From contig NZ_MXAV01000002.1 in NCBI RefSeq assembly GCF_002847505.1, forward strand, positions 1 to 41,928: a stretch of 41,928 nt of DNA, in the 5' to 3' direction. This DNA is from Acidithiobacillus marinus. GTDB lineage: Bacteria > Pseudomonadota > Gammaproteobacteria > Acidithiobacillales > Acidithiobacillaceae. Shown piece by piece: positions 27,841-36,557 of the stretch; position 1 is the first letter of the stretch; each line of letters begins with the position of its first letter. The position numbers and the translations under genes were made by a program. Under the pieces are notes generated by a model. That model was not told the DNA's origin, did not search any database, and saw only the letters and a list, made by a program, of their open reading frames with translations.

Positions 27841-29272
27841 CGCTACCGCGCAGGCTGGATTCCAGGATTTCTACATAGGCGCTATCACGAATGCGATGTT
27901 GCCATTCTTCCATGCGCTCGCGGACGATACGATTAAACAGTTGCATACGCGCGGCGGCCATCAGCTGTTTTTCTTCTACGGGTTGCTGACGTTTGCCCTG
28001 AGACTGGAGAATGTAGATGGCATCCCCTTCACGAATCGGGCTACTGACCGCACCGGGTTGCAGGGTAAGCAGCGTACGTTCCAGCGTATCCGGCAATTGT
28101 CCAGGGGTAATCCAGCCCATTTCTCCGCCTTTGGCGGCGGTATTGGGATCCTGGCTGTAATTTCGCGCAAGCTCAGAGAAACGACTGCCATCTTGCAGGG
28201 CTGTTTGGATATCCTGAGCACGCGCTTCGGCTTCCTGAAGCTGCAGACTGTTTCCGGCGCGCAGCACAATGGCTGCAGCCTTGACTTCAGTAATGGTCGG
28301 TTGCTCTTCTTTTTTGTCGAGAAGCTTGAAAATATGGAAACCAGTAGGGCCGGTGATCACCGGGCTGATATCTCCGATTTTCAGGGACATGAGGCTTTGG
28401 GATACCGAAGGGGGCAGCTCTCCAGCTTTCACCCAGCCAATGCGTCCACCCTGGAGCGCTTCGCGGCCACTGCTGACCTGCGCGGCGAGACGCGAGAAGT
28501 CCTCGCCGGCAATCAGATGGTCCCGCACCTCAGCAGCCTGCTGACGGGCGGCACTGATGGCATTAGGGGTCGGATTATTGGGCAAGGGGATGAAAATCTG
28601 CTGCAGATTGAAGCTGACGCCACCCATTTCCTTGAGTTGATGGGCGAAGGTTTTGACTTCATCGGGGCCAACATGGACGTGGCTTTCCACTTCTTGCTGC
28701 ATAAGTCGATCGACAACAATGCGATCTTTGAGGTCATTGGTGAAGCTTTCCCAGGATTGCCCCTGGCTGGTCAGGGCTTCCCGCAGTTGATCGGCCGTCA
28801 GATGATTAGCTTGAGCCAGGTTATTGACGGCCTGATCCAGCATGCTCTTATCCACTTTGATATTGGCGCGGTGGGCCATCTGGAGTTCGATATCCTGCAG
28901 GATCATCTGCTGTAGCACCTGACGACGGAGGATGTCCTCGGGGGGCATGGCATTGGGGTCGCTCTGCTGGAGCCGAGCCCTGACGGCACTGACCCGCTGC
29001 TCCAGTTGCATGGAAGTGATAATGTTGTCGTTGACGATTGCGATGACTTTATCCAGATTCACGATATTGCTGGGCATGGGTGCCGTCACGGGGGCTAGCG
29101 TCGAGTTCTCTGAATAGGTATGGGTGGCTGGTGCTGACGTGGCGGCAGGCAGCGGTCTCTGGGCCAGAAGGGTATCCCGATTCAGAAAAGGGACGCTGGC
29201 CCAACCCGCTACAGGCAGTGTTCCGAGTAATAGACCCAGGGCAATAACAATTGGACGACGTTTGCAGGACAT
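27833..29272 (-). CDS. surA: SurA, periplasmic peptidyl-prolyl isomerase chaperone
   Basis: SurA escorts unfolded outer-membrane proteins such as LptD across the periplasm. From the ATG at 29272 (the codon before it is TTG) the protein has 479 residues. It has a signal peptide ending near GWAS, a Pro/Thr-rich linker, the N-terminal chaperone domain (VNLDKVIAIVNDNIITSMQLEQRV onward, about residues 72-215), two parvulin domains (about 220-320 and 330-430, each with the GG-(R/E)-(I/M)-GW and F-H/I pattern, e.g. LQGGRIGWVKAGELP and KGGEMGWITPGQLP) and a C-terminal helix. TTGATG couples it to lptD, which encodes one of its main clients. Confidence 0.96.
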   Translation of the reverse strand: MSCKRRPIVIALGLLLGTLPVAGWASVPFLNRDTLLAQRPLPAATSAPATHTYSENSTLAPVTAPMPSNIVNLDKVIAIVNDNIITSMQLEQRVSAVRARLQQSDPNAMPPEDILRRQVLQQMILQDIELQMAHRANIKVDKSMLDQAVNNLAQANHLTADQLREALTSQGQSWESFTNDLKDRIVVDRLMQQEVESHVHVGPDEVKTFAHQLKEMGGVSFNLQQIFIPLPNNPTPNAISAARQQAAEVRDHLIAGEDFSRLAAQVSSGREALQGGRIGWVKAGELPPSVSQSLMSLKIGDISPVITGPTGFHIFKLLDKKEEQPTITEVKAAAIVLRAGNSLQLQEAEARAQDIQTALQDGSRFSELARNYSQDPNTAAKGGEMGWITPGQLPDTLERTLLTLQPGAVSSPIREGDAIYILQSQGKRQQPVEEKQLMAAARMQLFNRIVRERMEEWQHRIRDSAYVEILESSLRGSDV

Positions 29273-31461
29273 CAAAACTCCATACTGGCGCCCGGCACAT
29301 ACTGGCTGAGCAAACCGGTTGAGGCATTACCCAGGCTGGTTAGGCCGCGCAACACGATCTCGAAATAAACAGCATTATTGGACTGTCCGCCAAGCAGGAT
29401 CTGATGGTAAACCATCATATGGGCTGCCCAGCAGCCGCCATCATAGCCGATCCCTACCAGCTCCTCCAGAGGCTTGCTGTCGGTCACATCATACTGATAG
29501 CTCCCCAGTAACTGCCAGTTCTTGAGCACCGGCCAGGCAGCAGAAACTCCGGTTTGATCGACGAAATCCCGGGTAAAGCGATAGTCGAGGTTGATGACCC
29601 GCTGGCGGCCAGGCAACCATTGGGCGCGAAAGTTGAGGCGGTCAAGCTGACCGCTCTGGGGATTGATCTGGGAGCTGGCGAGCAGATTCATGTCCGCCAG
29701 CGGCGCGTATTGCCCCTCGAAAAAATAATTGGACTGGACGCTCTGGGGAACGATGTCTCCGGCAAGGTTGATTTGCCGCTGGTTGAAGTAGCGAATCTGG
29801 CCCACGGCGGCTTCCCAGAGTTGACGCCCGCCGGGAGTCAGCCAGGTACCGCGCAGACCATAGGCGATCTGATTGGCGGCATTGATGCGATCACTGCCGG
29901 TATAGAGGACGTTATCGGTAAAAATACTGGGAAAATCCAGATAGGGGGTGCTGGCATCAAAATTGGGAATGTCATTCTGGGCCTGCAAAGGAATGTAGGT
30001 ATATTTGAAAATGGGTTGCAGAAGCGCCGTGCTGCCATTGCTGCCATAACGGATAAAGTTTAGCCCGCCCTTTAGACTCAGGGCGGGAAGGGTACGGTTG
30101 ACGGCACGGGCATAGGGCGCATTGCGCTGGACCTGGTAATGGCTATAGTACAGCCGCGCCTGGGGTTCAAGAAAACCCCAGCCCCGACTGAAGCGCCAAC
30201 CCAGGGTGGGGGTCAGATCCAGGCGCTGACCAATGGGCCCGGTGTTTGCCGAAAAATAATTGAAGCTGCTCTGCCAGTTAAAATAGCCGTTACGGCCCAC
30301 CCGCCAGTAGCCATCAGCATAAAGGCGAGGCAGTTGGGCGTAGGGTGCCGTACTATCCGGCGCGAGCTCCTGATAACCCTGCAACACCGCGCCCGCACTG
30401 ATGTGGGCATTGTTGTAATAAATCCCCCCGTTAGAGGTGATATAGGGGGCATTACCAATTCCGCCAATGAAACTGCTGCCGAAACCTGCGGTGCTGCCGA
30501 AGTCCGAGAGAAAGTTTTTGTAACTGACACGATTGTAGTTGACATTGAAACTGAAGCCGTCGCCCAGGTTCTGGTTGTGTTGCCAGGAAAGGGCCCAGAC
30601 ATTTTTATGGGTGAGTTGATCCGAGGGGAGCAAATCCACAAAAAGCTTGCCGCTGTAATTGGGCTCTAAATAACGAAACTCGTTTTGCAGCATGACCCCA
30701 CGGCGGGTGAAATAATTCAGGGTCAAGGTGTCATCCAGATTGCGGGCAATATCAAAATAATAGGGGATGCCCAGGTAAAAGCCGTTGATGGTGGAACTGC
30801 CTACCCCCGGAGCCAGAAAGCCCGAATGGCGTTTGAGGGGGAAGCTGAAATAGGGCATCCAGAATACCGGCACTCCCGCCACATTCAGGGTGGTATTTCG
30901 GGTGGTCACATAATTATTATTCTGGTTGAGGTCGATCTGGCTGCTCCAGAGTTGCCAGGCCGGGACTTTGCCGTGGCAGGTGGTGTAGCAGGCCTCATTG
31001 AGTTGATAGTGACCCTTGCTCAACTCCCGGCCACTTTGGGCGTGGCCGTGTCCCTGTTCGGCTTCAAGCAGATAACGGGGGTGTACGACCACACCTTCGT
31101 TGGCCTTGAGATGAATGGTGGCCTGGGGTGCGGCGGTGACCAGCCCCGGGCTGACCATGCGCACATGGCCGTCCGCCAGGATTTCATCCTTGCGCTGGTC
31201 GTAGTGCACAGTATCGGCATACACCCGTCTGTCTCCGTAGAGGACCTCGACATTACCGGTGGCCGTCCAATGGCCGCTTCCCAGCCCGTTGACCTGGTCG
31301 GCGTAAAGGGTGACGGGTTTTTCCGCCGCCCAGGCCAGGCCGGGACTCAACAAGGTTGCCAGCAGTGCCAGATAAATCCGCCGTCGTGATACAGCGCTGG
31401 GTCCGGACGGAAGCGGACTGCCATGCCGAAAATCACGAAGCTGCTGGAGAGGGCTTTTCAT
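29272..31461 (-). CDS. lptD: LptD, LPS-assembly outer-membrane protein
   Basis: LptD is the outer-membrane barrel that inserts lipopolysaccharide at the cell surface. The 729-residue protein has a signal peptide ending near AWA (residue 45), an OstA/LptA-like periplasmic domain (about 50-190, with YADTVHYDQRKDEILADGHVRM) and a large beta-barrel that starts around PVFWMPYFSFPLKRHSGFL and ends MEF. I count only three cysteines: C158 and C162 in the periplasmic part and one in GGCWAAHM near the C-terminus, where E. coli LptD has four including a C-terminal CC pair. The disulfide pattern therefore differs. It heads the surA operon and diverges from amgK. Confidence 0.96.
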   Translation of the reverse strand: MKSPLQQLRDFRHGSPLPSGPSAVSRRRIYLALLATLLSPGLAWAAEKPVTLYADQVNGLGSGHWTATGNVEVLYGDRRVYADTVHYDQRKDEILADGHVRMVSPGLVTAAPQATIHLKANEGVVVHPRYLLEAEQGHGHAQSGRELSKGHYQLNEACYTTCHGKVPAWQLWSSQIDLNQNNNYVTTRNTTLNVAGVPVFWMPYFSFPLKRHSGFLAPGVGSSTINGFYLGIPYYFDIARNLDDTLTLNYFTRRGVMLQNEFRYLEPNYSGKLFVDLLPSDQLTHKNVWALSWQHNQNLGDGFSFNVNYNRVSYKNFLSDFGSTAGFGSSFIGGIGNAPYITSNGGIYYNNAHISAGAVLQGYQELAPDSTAPYAQLPRLYADGYWRVGRNGYFNWQSSFNYFSANTGPIGQRLDLTPTLGWRFSRGWGFLEPQARLYYSHYQVQRNAPYARAVNRTLPALSLKGGLNFIRYGSNGSTALLQPIFKYTYIPLQAQNDIPNFDASTPYLDFPSIFTDNVLYTGSDRINAANQIAYGLRGTWLTPGGRQLWEAAVGQIRYFNQRQINLAGDIVPQSVQSNYFFEGQYAPLADMNLLASSQINPQSGQLDRLNFRAQWLPGRQRVINLDYRFTRDFVDQTGVSAAWPVLKNWQLLGSYQYDVTDSKPLEELVGIGYDGGCWAAHMMVYHQILLGGQSNNAVYFEIVLRGLTSLGNASTGLLSQYVPGASMEF

Positions 31462-31490
31462 AGGCGCCTAAAATCGCACAAAATGCTTTT

Positions 31491-32513
31491 ATGTCGCAAT
31501 CTCTAAAATCGAACAACATCACTGCGCCGATGATTTCTGCGGAGGGTCTGACGGTACATGCTGCAGCCTGGTTACGCAGCCGGGGGGTGAACCCCGCGCA
31601 GGTCCAGGCCATTCCCGGAGACGCCAGCGCCCGGCGCTACTGGCGGCTGACCGGGCAAAGGCTGTTTATGGATGCTCCGGCGCCGGAGGATATTCTGCCT
31701 TTTTTGCGGGTGCAACGGCGTTGGCAGAATGCCGGGCTGCCGGTACCCCGCATTCTGGCGGCGCAGTTGCAGCCGGGATTTGTTTTGCTGGAGGATTTGG
31801 GGAATACAGACCTCAAGACCATGATCGATGCGGGTACCCATACCGATCTGTGGTTGCAGCAGTCCCTGGATCTGATCATCGCGCTGCAACGGGCTGGCAG
31901 TGCTGATCCATCCCGACCCCTCTTGCCCTGTTTTTCCCGGCAACGCCTGGAGGATGAGCTGGTTTTATTCCAGGACTGGTATTTGCGCAAACATCTGGGC
32001 GTGACTCTGGATGAAAATGAGCGACAGGTATTGCAACAGCTTTTCGGACTCCTGGTGGACAATGCCTTGCAGCAGCCTCAGGTATGGGTGCACCGGGATT
32101 TTCACGCCCGCAATCTCATGGTGCAGCTGGAGCCCCAACGTCTGGTCATGATTGATTTCCAGGATGCCGTGACCGGGCCCTGGACTTATGACCTGGCCTC
32201 CTTGCTTTGGGATCGCTATTGGGATTGGGGACAGGACCGACGGCGAGGCTGGATTCTCGATTTTCAGCGCAGGCTGACATCCGGGAGCAAGAAAGCTCTG
32301 CCGCAAGAAGCTTTCTTGCGCAGTGTCGAAAGGATGGCTTTGCAACGTAATCTCAAGATTCTCGGCATTTTCTGTCGTCTGGCTTATCGGGATGGCAAGC
32401 CCGGCTACCTGGATTTGCTGCCGCAATTTCGAAAATATGTGCTGGATGCCTTGACAGAAGATGCGCAGTTGAGTGCATATCTCCCGATCTTTGTGCGCTG
32501 GCTGGAGGCATGA
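31491..32513 (+). CDS. amgK: AmgK-type N-acetylmuramate/N-acetylglucosamine kinase
   Basis: This 340-residue protein has the aminoglycoside-phosphotransferase fold: IPGDASARRYWRL, the catalytic loop VHRDFHARNLM (H201, D203) and the metal-binding IDFQDAVTGPWTYDLASLLWD (D222). Immediately following murU, and next to lptD-surA as in Pseudomonas, supports AmgK, the anomeric sugar kinase that feeds recovered MurNAc back to UDP-MurNAc. The start is uncertain: the ATG at 31491 leaves only 29 bases to divergent lptD, while the ATG at 31530 would leave room for promoters. Neither has a clear Shine-Dalgarno sequence. Confidence 0.88.
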   Translation: MSQSLKSNNITAPMISAEGLTVHAAAWLRSRGVNPAQVQAIPGDASARRYWRLTGQRLFMDAPAPEDILPFLRVQRRWQNAGLPVPRILAAQLQPGFVLLEDLGNTDLKTMIDAGTHTDLWLQQSLDLIIALQRAGSADPSRPLLPCFSRQRLEDELVLFQDWYLRKHLGVTLDENERQVLQQLFGLLVDNALQQPQVWVHRDFHARNLMVQLEPQRLVMIDFQDAVTGPWTYDLASLLWDRYWDWGQDRRRGWILDFQRRLTSGSKKALPQEAFLRSVERMALQRNLKILGIFCRLAYRDGKPGYLDLLPQFRKYVLDALTEDAQLSAYLPIFVRWLEA

Positions 32514-33187
32514 TGCGCGCGATGATTCTCGCCGCCGGGCGTGGCGAGCGCTTGCGTCCTTATACGGATCATCTTCCCAAACCCCTGCTGGAAGTGGGCG
32601 GCAAGCCCCTTATCGTGCGCCACCTGGAGTCGCTGGCGGCGGCGGGTGTTCGCGAGGCCGTCATCAATATCGGTCATCTCGGTGATCAGATTGTGGCGAG
32701 GTTGGGGCATGACTGGCAGGGTGTAAAAATCATCTACAGTGACGAAAGAGCGGGGCGACTGGAGACGGGAGGTGCTTTGATCCGGGCCCTGCCTTATCTG
32801 GGCAGCGAACCTTTCCTCTTGGTCAACGGCGATATTTGCACGGATTTTTCCTGGAATCTGCTCCTGCAGGAGAGCACGGCTTCGGTGCATTTGGTGCTGG
32901 TGCCCAATCCTGATCACCACCCTGCTGGTGACTTTGTCCTGGATGCGGGGGTAGTGGCTTTGCAGGGCGAAGAACGTCATACTTATGCTGGTATCGCGCG
33001 TATTGATCCGACCTTGTTGCAGGCTTATCCGGAACAGTCGGCGCCATTGGCTCCCTGGTTGCGGGAATGGATTGCCGAGGGCATCGTGGCGGGAACCCTG
33101 TATCAGGGAATGTGGACCGATGTAGGTACGCCGGAGCGATGGCAGTTGGCGCAAGAAAGATGTAGGGTACGGCACGATGGAATTTGA
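32513..33187 (+). CDS. murU: MurU, N-acetylmuramate 1-phosphate uridylyltransferase
   Basis: This is a sugar-1-phosphate nucleotidyltransferase with the signature MILAAGRGERLRPYTDHLPKPLLEVGGKPL-type N-terminus (residues 4-33), then INIGHLGDQI, the LETGGALIRALPYLG segment and LLVNGDICTDF with metal-binding Asp, ending in MWTDVGTPERW. It makes UDP-MurNAc from MurNAc-1-phosphate, bypassing MurA and MurB. I use the ATG at 32513, with GGAGG four bases upstream, over the ATG one codon earlier. It overlaps the amgK stop. Confidence 0.9.
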   Translation: MRAMILAAGRGERLRPYTDHLPKPLLEVGGKPLIVRHLESLAAAGVREAVINIGHLGDQIVARLGHDWQGVKIIYSDERAGRLETGGALIRALPYLGSEPFLLVNGDICTDFSWNLLLQESTASVHLVLVPNPDHHPAGDFVLDAGVVALQGEERHTYAGIARIDPTLLQAYPEQSAPLAPWLREWIAEGIVAGTLYQGMWTDVGTPERWQLAQERCRVRHDGI

Positions 33188-33611
33188 TCTGGTAGCGGTC
33201 CAGAAGGCGACAACCGTGCCCACGGAAAGTCGCGAGCATTGGCGTCAGGACTGGTTAAAGTTGATGGATCTCGCGGTCTGGGGAGACTTACGGAGTCAGC
33301 AGATTGGTCTGGCTGGCAAATTGCGCAAAAGGGTGCTGGAGTTTGGCGAGCGGTTGCGCTCTTACGCCAGTGACCGGAGCTGGATACCCCATCCCCGTGA
33401 GCAGATTAAAAATGCTCTGAGTAGTAGCTTGCAACTACGCGAAGTGATGGCAAAAGTGGGAGAGGTGCTGGGCCAGTTCGCCGAGGGAACCGACCTCGCC
33501 GGTCTGCAGGTTTTCTGGGAGGCGTTCAGTGGCGGGCTGATGATGGATATTACGGAGCGCGAAGGCGCGCTGGTTGCCTTGTTGAACCAGCAATACCAAG
33601 AAGAAGTTTGA
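33177..33611 (+). CDS. Uncharacterised 144-residue protein
   Basis: I do not recognise this protein. It has no signal peptide or membrane segment and looks mostly alpha-helical and charged, with a basic-amphipathic region (LAGKLRKRVLEFGERLRSYASD) and a helical C-terminus (REGALVALLNQQYQEEV). It overlaps the end of murU by 11 bases and precedes a small membrane protein, so it is likely part of the amgK-murU transcript. Codon composition resembles its neighbours, which argues for a real gene. A cytoplasmic role linked to envelope genes is only guessed from position. Confidence 0.7.
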   Translation: MEFDLVAVQKATTVPTESREHWRQDWLKLMDLAVWGDLRSQQIGLAGKLRKRVLEFGERLRSYASDRSWIPHPREQIKNALSSSLQLREVMAKVGEVLGQFAEGTDLAGLQVFWEAFSGGLMMDITEREGALVALLNQQYQEEV

Positions 33612-33642
33612 TTTATTTTATTCAGGTCTATCAGAACCCTCT

Positions 33643-33924
33643 ATGAAGATTGTTTATACGTTAGTCATTATTGGTGCCTTGGCATTATTTGCCCTGCTTT
33701 TGTGGTGGGCGCGTGGACAGGTGGCGATTGGCAGCCATGCGCCGAAAGACAGCAGCAACTGGTATGTCCAACATCCCCAGCACCTTGCCGCAGAGAACAT
33801 GCGCTGCTGGACCTTGCTGCGTGAAACTTCATTTGCCGACCTTGACAAGGTCATGGCCGCCCATCCCCATTGTCATGCCGTATATGAAGCCATTCAGGAA
33901 CAGGATGTGACTCGTGCGGATTGA
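33643..33924 (+). CDS. Small single-pass membrane protein, unknown function
   Basis: The 93-residue protein has one N-terminal membrane helix (VYTLVIIGALALFALLLWWA, residues 4-23) followed by a short periplasmic domain with a conserved-looking pair of cysteines (MRCWTLLRET and AAHPHCHAVYEA). The pair could form a disulfide outside the membrane. I recognise no family with confidence. It sits between the unknown 144-residue gene and kdsD, in a cluster devoted to the cell envelope. The start follows the previous gene by 31 bases. Confidence 0.7.
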   Translation: MKIVYTLVIIGALALFALLLWWARGQVAIGSHAPKDSSNWYVQHPQHLAAENMRCWTLLRETSFADLDKVMAAHPHCHAVYEAIQEQDVTRAD

Positions 33925-33936
33925 GCGGTGCGTTCC

Positions 33937-34920
33937 ATGATATCTGGTGTGGATGTCAACAGACTGCTGGTCACCGGGCGCGATGTATTGCGTCTCGAGG
34001 CGGAAGCAGTGGGCGCATTGGAGGCGCGCCTCGACAACAGTTTTGTCGAAGCCTGTGCAGTCCTGCTGCAATGCGCGGGGCGGGTGGTCGTGAGTGGCAT
34101 GGGCAAGTCCGGTATTATCGGCAAAAAAATCGCCGCGACCCTGGCCAGTACCGGTAGCCCGGCCTTGTTCCTGCACCCCGCCGAGGGCAGTCATGGTGAT
34201 CTCGGGATGCTGACCCGCTCCGATTGCCTTCTGGCCCTATCCAATTCGGGAGAAACAGCAGAGTTGCTGGCCATTCTTCCGGTGGTAAAGCGCTTGGCCG
34301 TGCCTCTCATCGCCATGACCGGCAATCCTCAATCGACCTTGGCACGCAGCGCCGCTGTGCATCTCAACTGCAGTGTGGAGCGCGAAGCCTGCCCCCTGAA
34401 TCTGGCGCCAACGGCTTCTACCACAGCGACCCTCGCCATGGGCGATGCCCTGGCCATGGCCTTGTTACAGGCTCGGGGATTTTCGGCAGACGATTTTGCT
34501 CTTTCCCACCCCGGCGGCAGTCTCGGCAAGCGCTTGCTGCTGCGGGTCCAGGATGTGATGCATCGGGATCAGGCCCTGCCCAAAGTGCAAAGGGAAACCC
34601 TGATGCGTGATGCAGTCCTGGAAATGACCAGCAAGGGGTTGGGCATGACGGCGGTAGTGGACGCAGAGGACCGGGTGCTGGGGATTTTTACCGATGGCGA
34701 TTTGCGCCGGGCCTTTGCCGAGCGTCAGGATCTCTGGGAGCAACCCATGGCGGCCCTCGCCCATACCCAACCCCGTAGCATCCGTGCCGAGGCGCTGGCC
34801 GCCGAAGCACTGGCCCTGATGGAAAGCCATCGAGTGGGTGCCTTGCTGGTCGTCGATGATGATTACAGGCTGATTGGCGCGTTGAATATGCATGATTTGC
34901 TGCGGGCCGGGATTGTCTGA
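33937..34920 (+). CDS. kdsD: KdsD, arabinose-5-phosphate isomerase
   Basis: KdsD converts ribulose 5-phosphate to arabinose 5-phosphate, the first step to Kdo. A sugar-isomerase (SIS) domain (about residues 35-175) shows VVVSGMGKSGIIGKKIAATLASTG, EGSHGDLGM and LALSNSGETAELL. Two CBS domains follow (about 205-265 and 270-327; GIFTDGDLRRAF and LVVDDDYRLIGALNMHDLLRAGIV). I use the ATG at 33937; an in-frame GTG at 33928 would add three residues. The stop overlaps kdsC by one base. Confidence 0.96.
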   Translation: MISGVDVNRLLVTGRDVLRLEAEAVGALEARLDNSFVEACAVLLQCAGRVVVSGMGKSGIIGKKIAATLASTGSPALFLHPAEGSHGDLGMLTRSDCLLALSNSGETAELLAILPVVKRLAVPLIAMTGNPQSTLARSAAVHLNCSVEREACPLNLAPTASTTATLAMGDALAMALLQARGFSADDFALSHPGGSLGKRLLLRVQDVMHRDQALPKVQRETLMRDAVLEMTSKGLGMTAVVDAEDRVLGIFTDGDLRRAFAERQDLWEQPMAALAHTQPRSIRAEALAAEALALMESHRVGALLVVDDDYRLIGALNMHDLLRAGIV

Positions 34921-35468
34921 TGCTTTTAGCGCCGCAAGCCCTGACAGACCGTGCCGCGCAGATTCGGCTGCTGATCCTGGACGTGGACGGAGTGATGACT
35001 GATGGCCGCCTGTATTTTGATGATACCGGCTGCGAAAGCAAGGCCTTCCACGTGCGCGATGGTTACGGGATCAAACTGCTGCAGTCCCGGGGGGTGGAGT
35101 TGGCCATCATTACCGCACGCTTTTCGCCGGCGGTGGCCCACCGCGCCCGGGATCTGGGTATCCAGCATCTTTTTCAGGGCTGCAAGGACAAACTGCTGGC
35201 TTACCGTGAGCTGAAGCTGGCCTTGCAGATCGATGACCCCGAGGTGGCCTACATGGGCGACGATTTGATTGATCTCCCGATTTTGCTCCGCGCCGGACTG
35301 GCCACGGCACCTGCTGACGCGCACCCGGAACTGGCCCAGCAGATCCATTGGCAAAGCCGCTATCAGGGTGGTCGCGGCGCCGTGCGCGAATTGTGTGACC
35401 TGATTTTGCAGGCCAAAGGTTGCTGGCCAGAGCTGTTGCTGCAGGCCAGCCAAAAGGGACATTGCTGA
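34920..35468 (+). CDS. kdsC: KdsC, Kdo-8-phosphate phosphatase
   Basis: This 182-residue HAD-superfamily phosphatase carries the nucleophile motif LILDVDGVMTDGR (D21, D23), the tetramer-stabilising YFDDTGCESKAFHVRDGYGIKLL region, IITAR and the MGDDLIDLPIL metal motif, all typical of the capless KdsC type. It releases phosphate from Kdo 8-phosphate. It is coupled at both ends: TGATG with kdsD and again with lptC. Confidence 0.96.
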   Translation: MLLAPQALTDRAAQIRLLILDVDGVMTDGRLYFDDTGCESKAFHVRDGYGIKLLQSRGVELAIITARFSPAVAHRARDLGIQHLFQGCKDKLLAYRELKLALQIDDPEVAYMGDDLIDLPILLRAGLATAPADAHPELAQQIHWQSRYQGGRGAVRELCDLILQAKGCWPELLLQASQKGHC

Positions 35469-36022
35469 TGTTGCGCCTGCGTCTCCCCAGCCTGGGTTTC
35501 ACGGTGCTGGTGCTGATTCTTGCCGGGCTGGTCTGGTGGTCCTGGCCGCAGCGTCCCCTGTCCTTGCCCCAGATTGACTGGCAAGGAGAAATCCACAAGG
35601 GCGATCAGGCTGCTGAAGATGTGGTCATGCGTCAGTATGATGCTGCCGGGAAACTAGACCTGCTGGCCACTGCCCGGACAGCCTATCACGAACCCCATCG
35701 CGATCAGACCATTCTCAGCGACGTAGAGGTGAAACGCTTCCGGCCCGGTCAGGAGCTGAACTTGCGCGCTGATCAGGGAAAAGTCCTGGGTTCCAGTCAT
35801 CTCATTACCTTGTGGGGAAATGTCATCGGGACGTTGAAACCGGATACCCGCTTTCTGACCGCGAAGGTGCACTATGATCCGCAAACGGGCATTATTAACA
35901 CCGACGACGCCGTTCGTCTGGAGCGTGGCCAGGATTGGATGACTGGCCATGGACTCTGGGCATCGGTCAAAACCGAGGAGGTCAATATTTTGCAGAATGT
36001 GCATGGTGTGTATGCGCCTTAA
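35468..36022 (+). CDS. lptC: LptC, LPS-transport inner-membrane protein
   Basis: The ATG at 35468, overlapping the kdsC stop, gives 184 residues with one N-terminal membrane anchor (residues 9-26) and a periplasmic beta-jellyroll (DVEVKRFRPGQELNLRADQGKVL, TLWGNVIG, INTDDAVRLERGQDWMTGHGLWA). LptC takes LPS from the LptBFG extractor and hands it to LptA. LptF and LptG are not in the window. Upstream in-frame ATGs lie inside kdsC and are unlikely starts. Confidence 0.94.
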   Translation: MLRLRLPSLGFTVLVLILAGLVWWSWPQRPLSLPQIDWQGEIHKGDQAAEDVVMRQYDAAGKLDLLATARTAYHEPHRDQTILSDVEVKRFRPGQELNLRADQGKVLGSSHLITLWGNVIGTLKPDTRFLTAKVHYDPQTGIINTDDAVRLERGQDWMTGHGLWASVKTEEVNILQNVHGVYAP

Positions 36023-36026
36023 CTAC

Positions 36027-36557
36027 ATGCGTCGCAAGCGTTTTTCGGCAAGGCCTTACTGGCCGCTGGCACTGGTCCTGGTTTCCTGGGCAGCGCTGGC
36101 AGCGCCCGCCGCCCAACCGCCATTGGCCAAGGGACCTATTCATATCAGTGCCGATACTCTCCATGCCGAAAATAAACCTTCCCAGCAGGCTACTTATCTG
36201 GGCAACGTGATCATGACCCAGGGGGATGTGGTCATTCATGCCCACAAGCTCGTGATTGATGCGCTGCAGGGTAAGGTGCAAACGGCCACTGCCACGGGAA
36301 GTCCGGTCAGCTTTACCATGTCCAGTGCGCAGCGGCACGGTTATGGCGATACGCTCATTTACAAGCCGGGAACGGCGGAAATTGTGTTGCAGGGGGACGC
36401 TCATCTCTGGCAGGAAAAAAACGAAATCAGCGGCCAGCAGGTGACGTACTTTCTCAACAGCCAGCAGACGGCAGTGACCGCCGCGCCCGGACAGCGCGTC
36501 CACTCCGTGTTTTATCCTGCAGCAGCCAACCGCTCTGCCAGCGGTGGGAGGCCATGA
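36027..36557 (+). CDS. lptA: LptA, periplasmic LPS-transport bridge protein
   Basis: From the ATG at 36027, just after the lptC stop, the protein has 176 residues: a signal peptide beginning MRRKR with core [14 protein letters not shown], then an OstA-type jellyroll ([39 protein letters not shown] region, residues 37-76; [26 protein letters not shown] near the end). LptA oligomers bridge LptC to LptD across the periplasm. An alternative ATG at 36012 would overlap lptC. The stop overlaps lptB. Confidence 0.93.
   Translation: MRRKRFSARPYWPLALVLVSWAALAAPAAQPPLAKGPIHISADTLHAENKPSQQATYLGNVIMTQGDVVIHAHKLVIDALQGKVQTATATGSPVSFTMSSAQRHGYGDTLIYKPGTAEIVLQGDAHLWQEKNEISGQQVTYFLNSQQTAVTAAPGQRVHSVFYPAAANRSASGGRP

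Noticed and set aside
26986-28915. Plus-strand open frames of 316 and 339 codons
   Set aside because: They mirror the ABC permease and surA on the minus strand, are rich in Gly, Gln and His as antisense translations are, and show no family motif.
32405-33223. Minus-strand open frame of 272 codons
   Set aside because: It is antisense to murU, whose nucleotidyltransferase motifs are complete; no ribosome-binding site or domain supports it.
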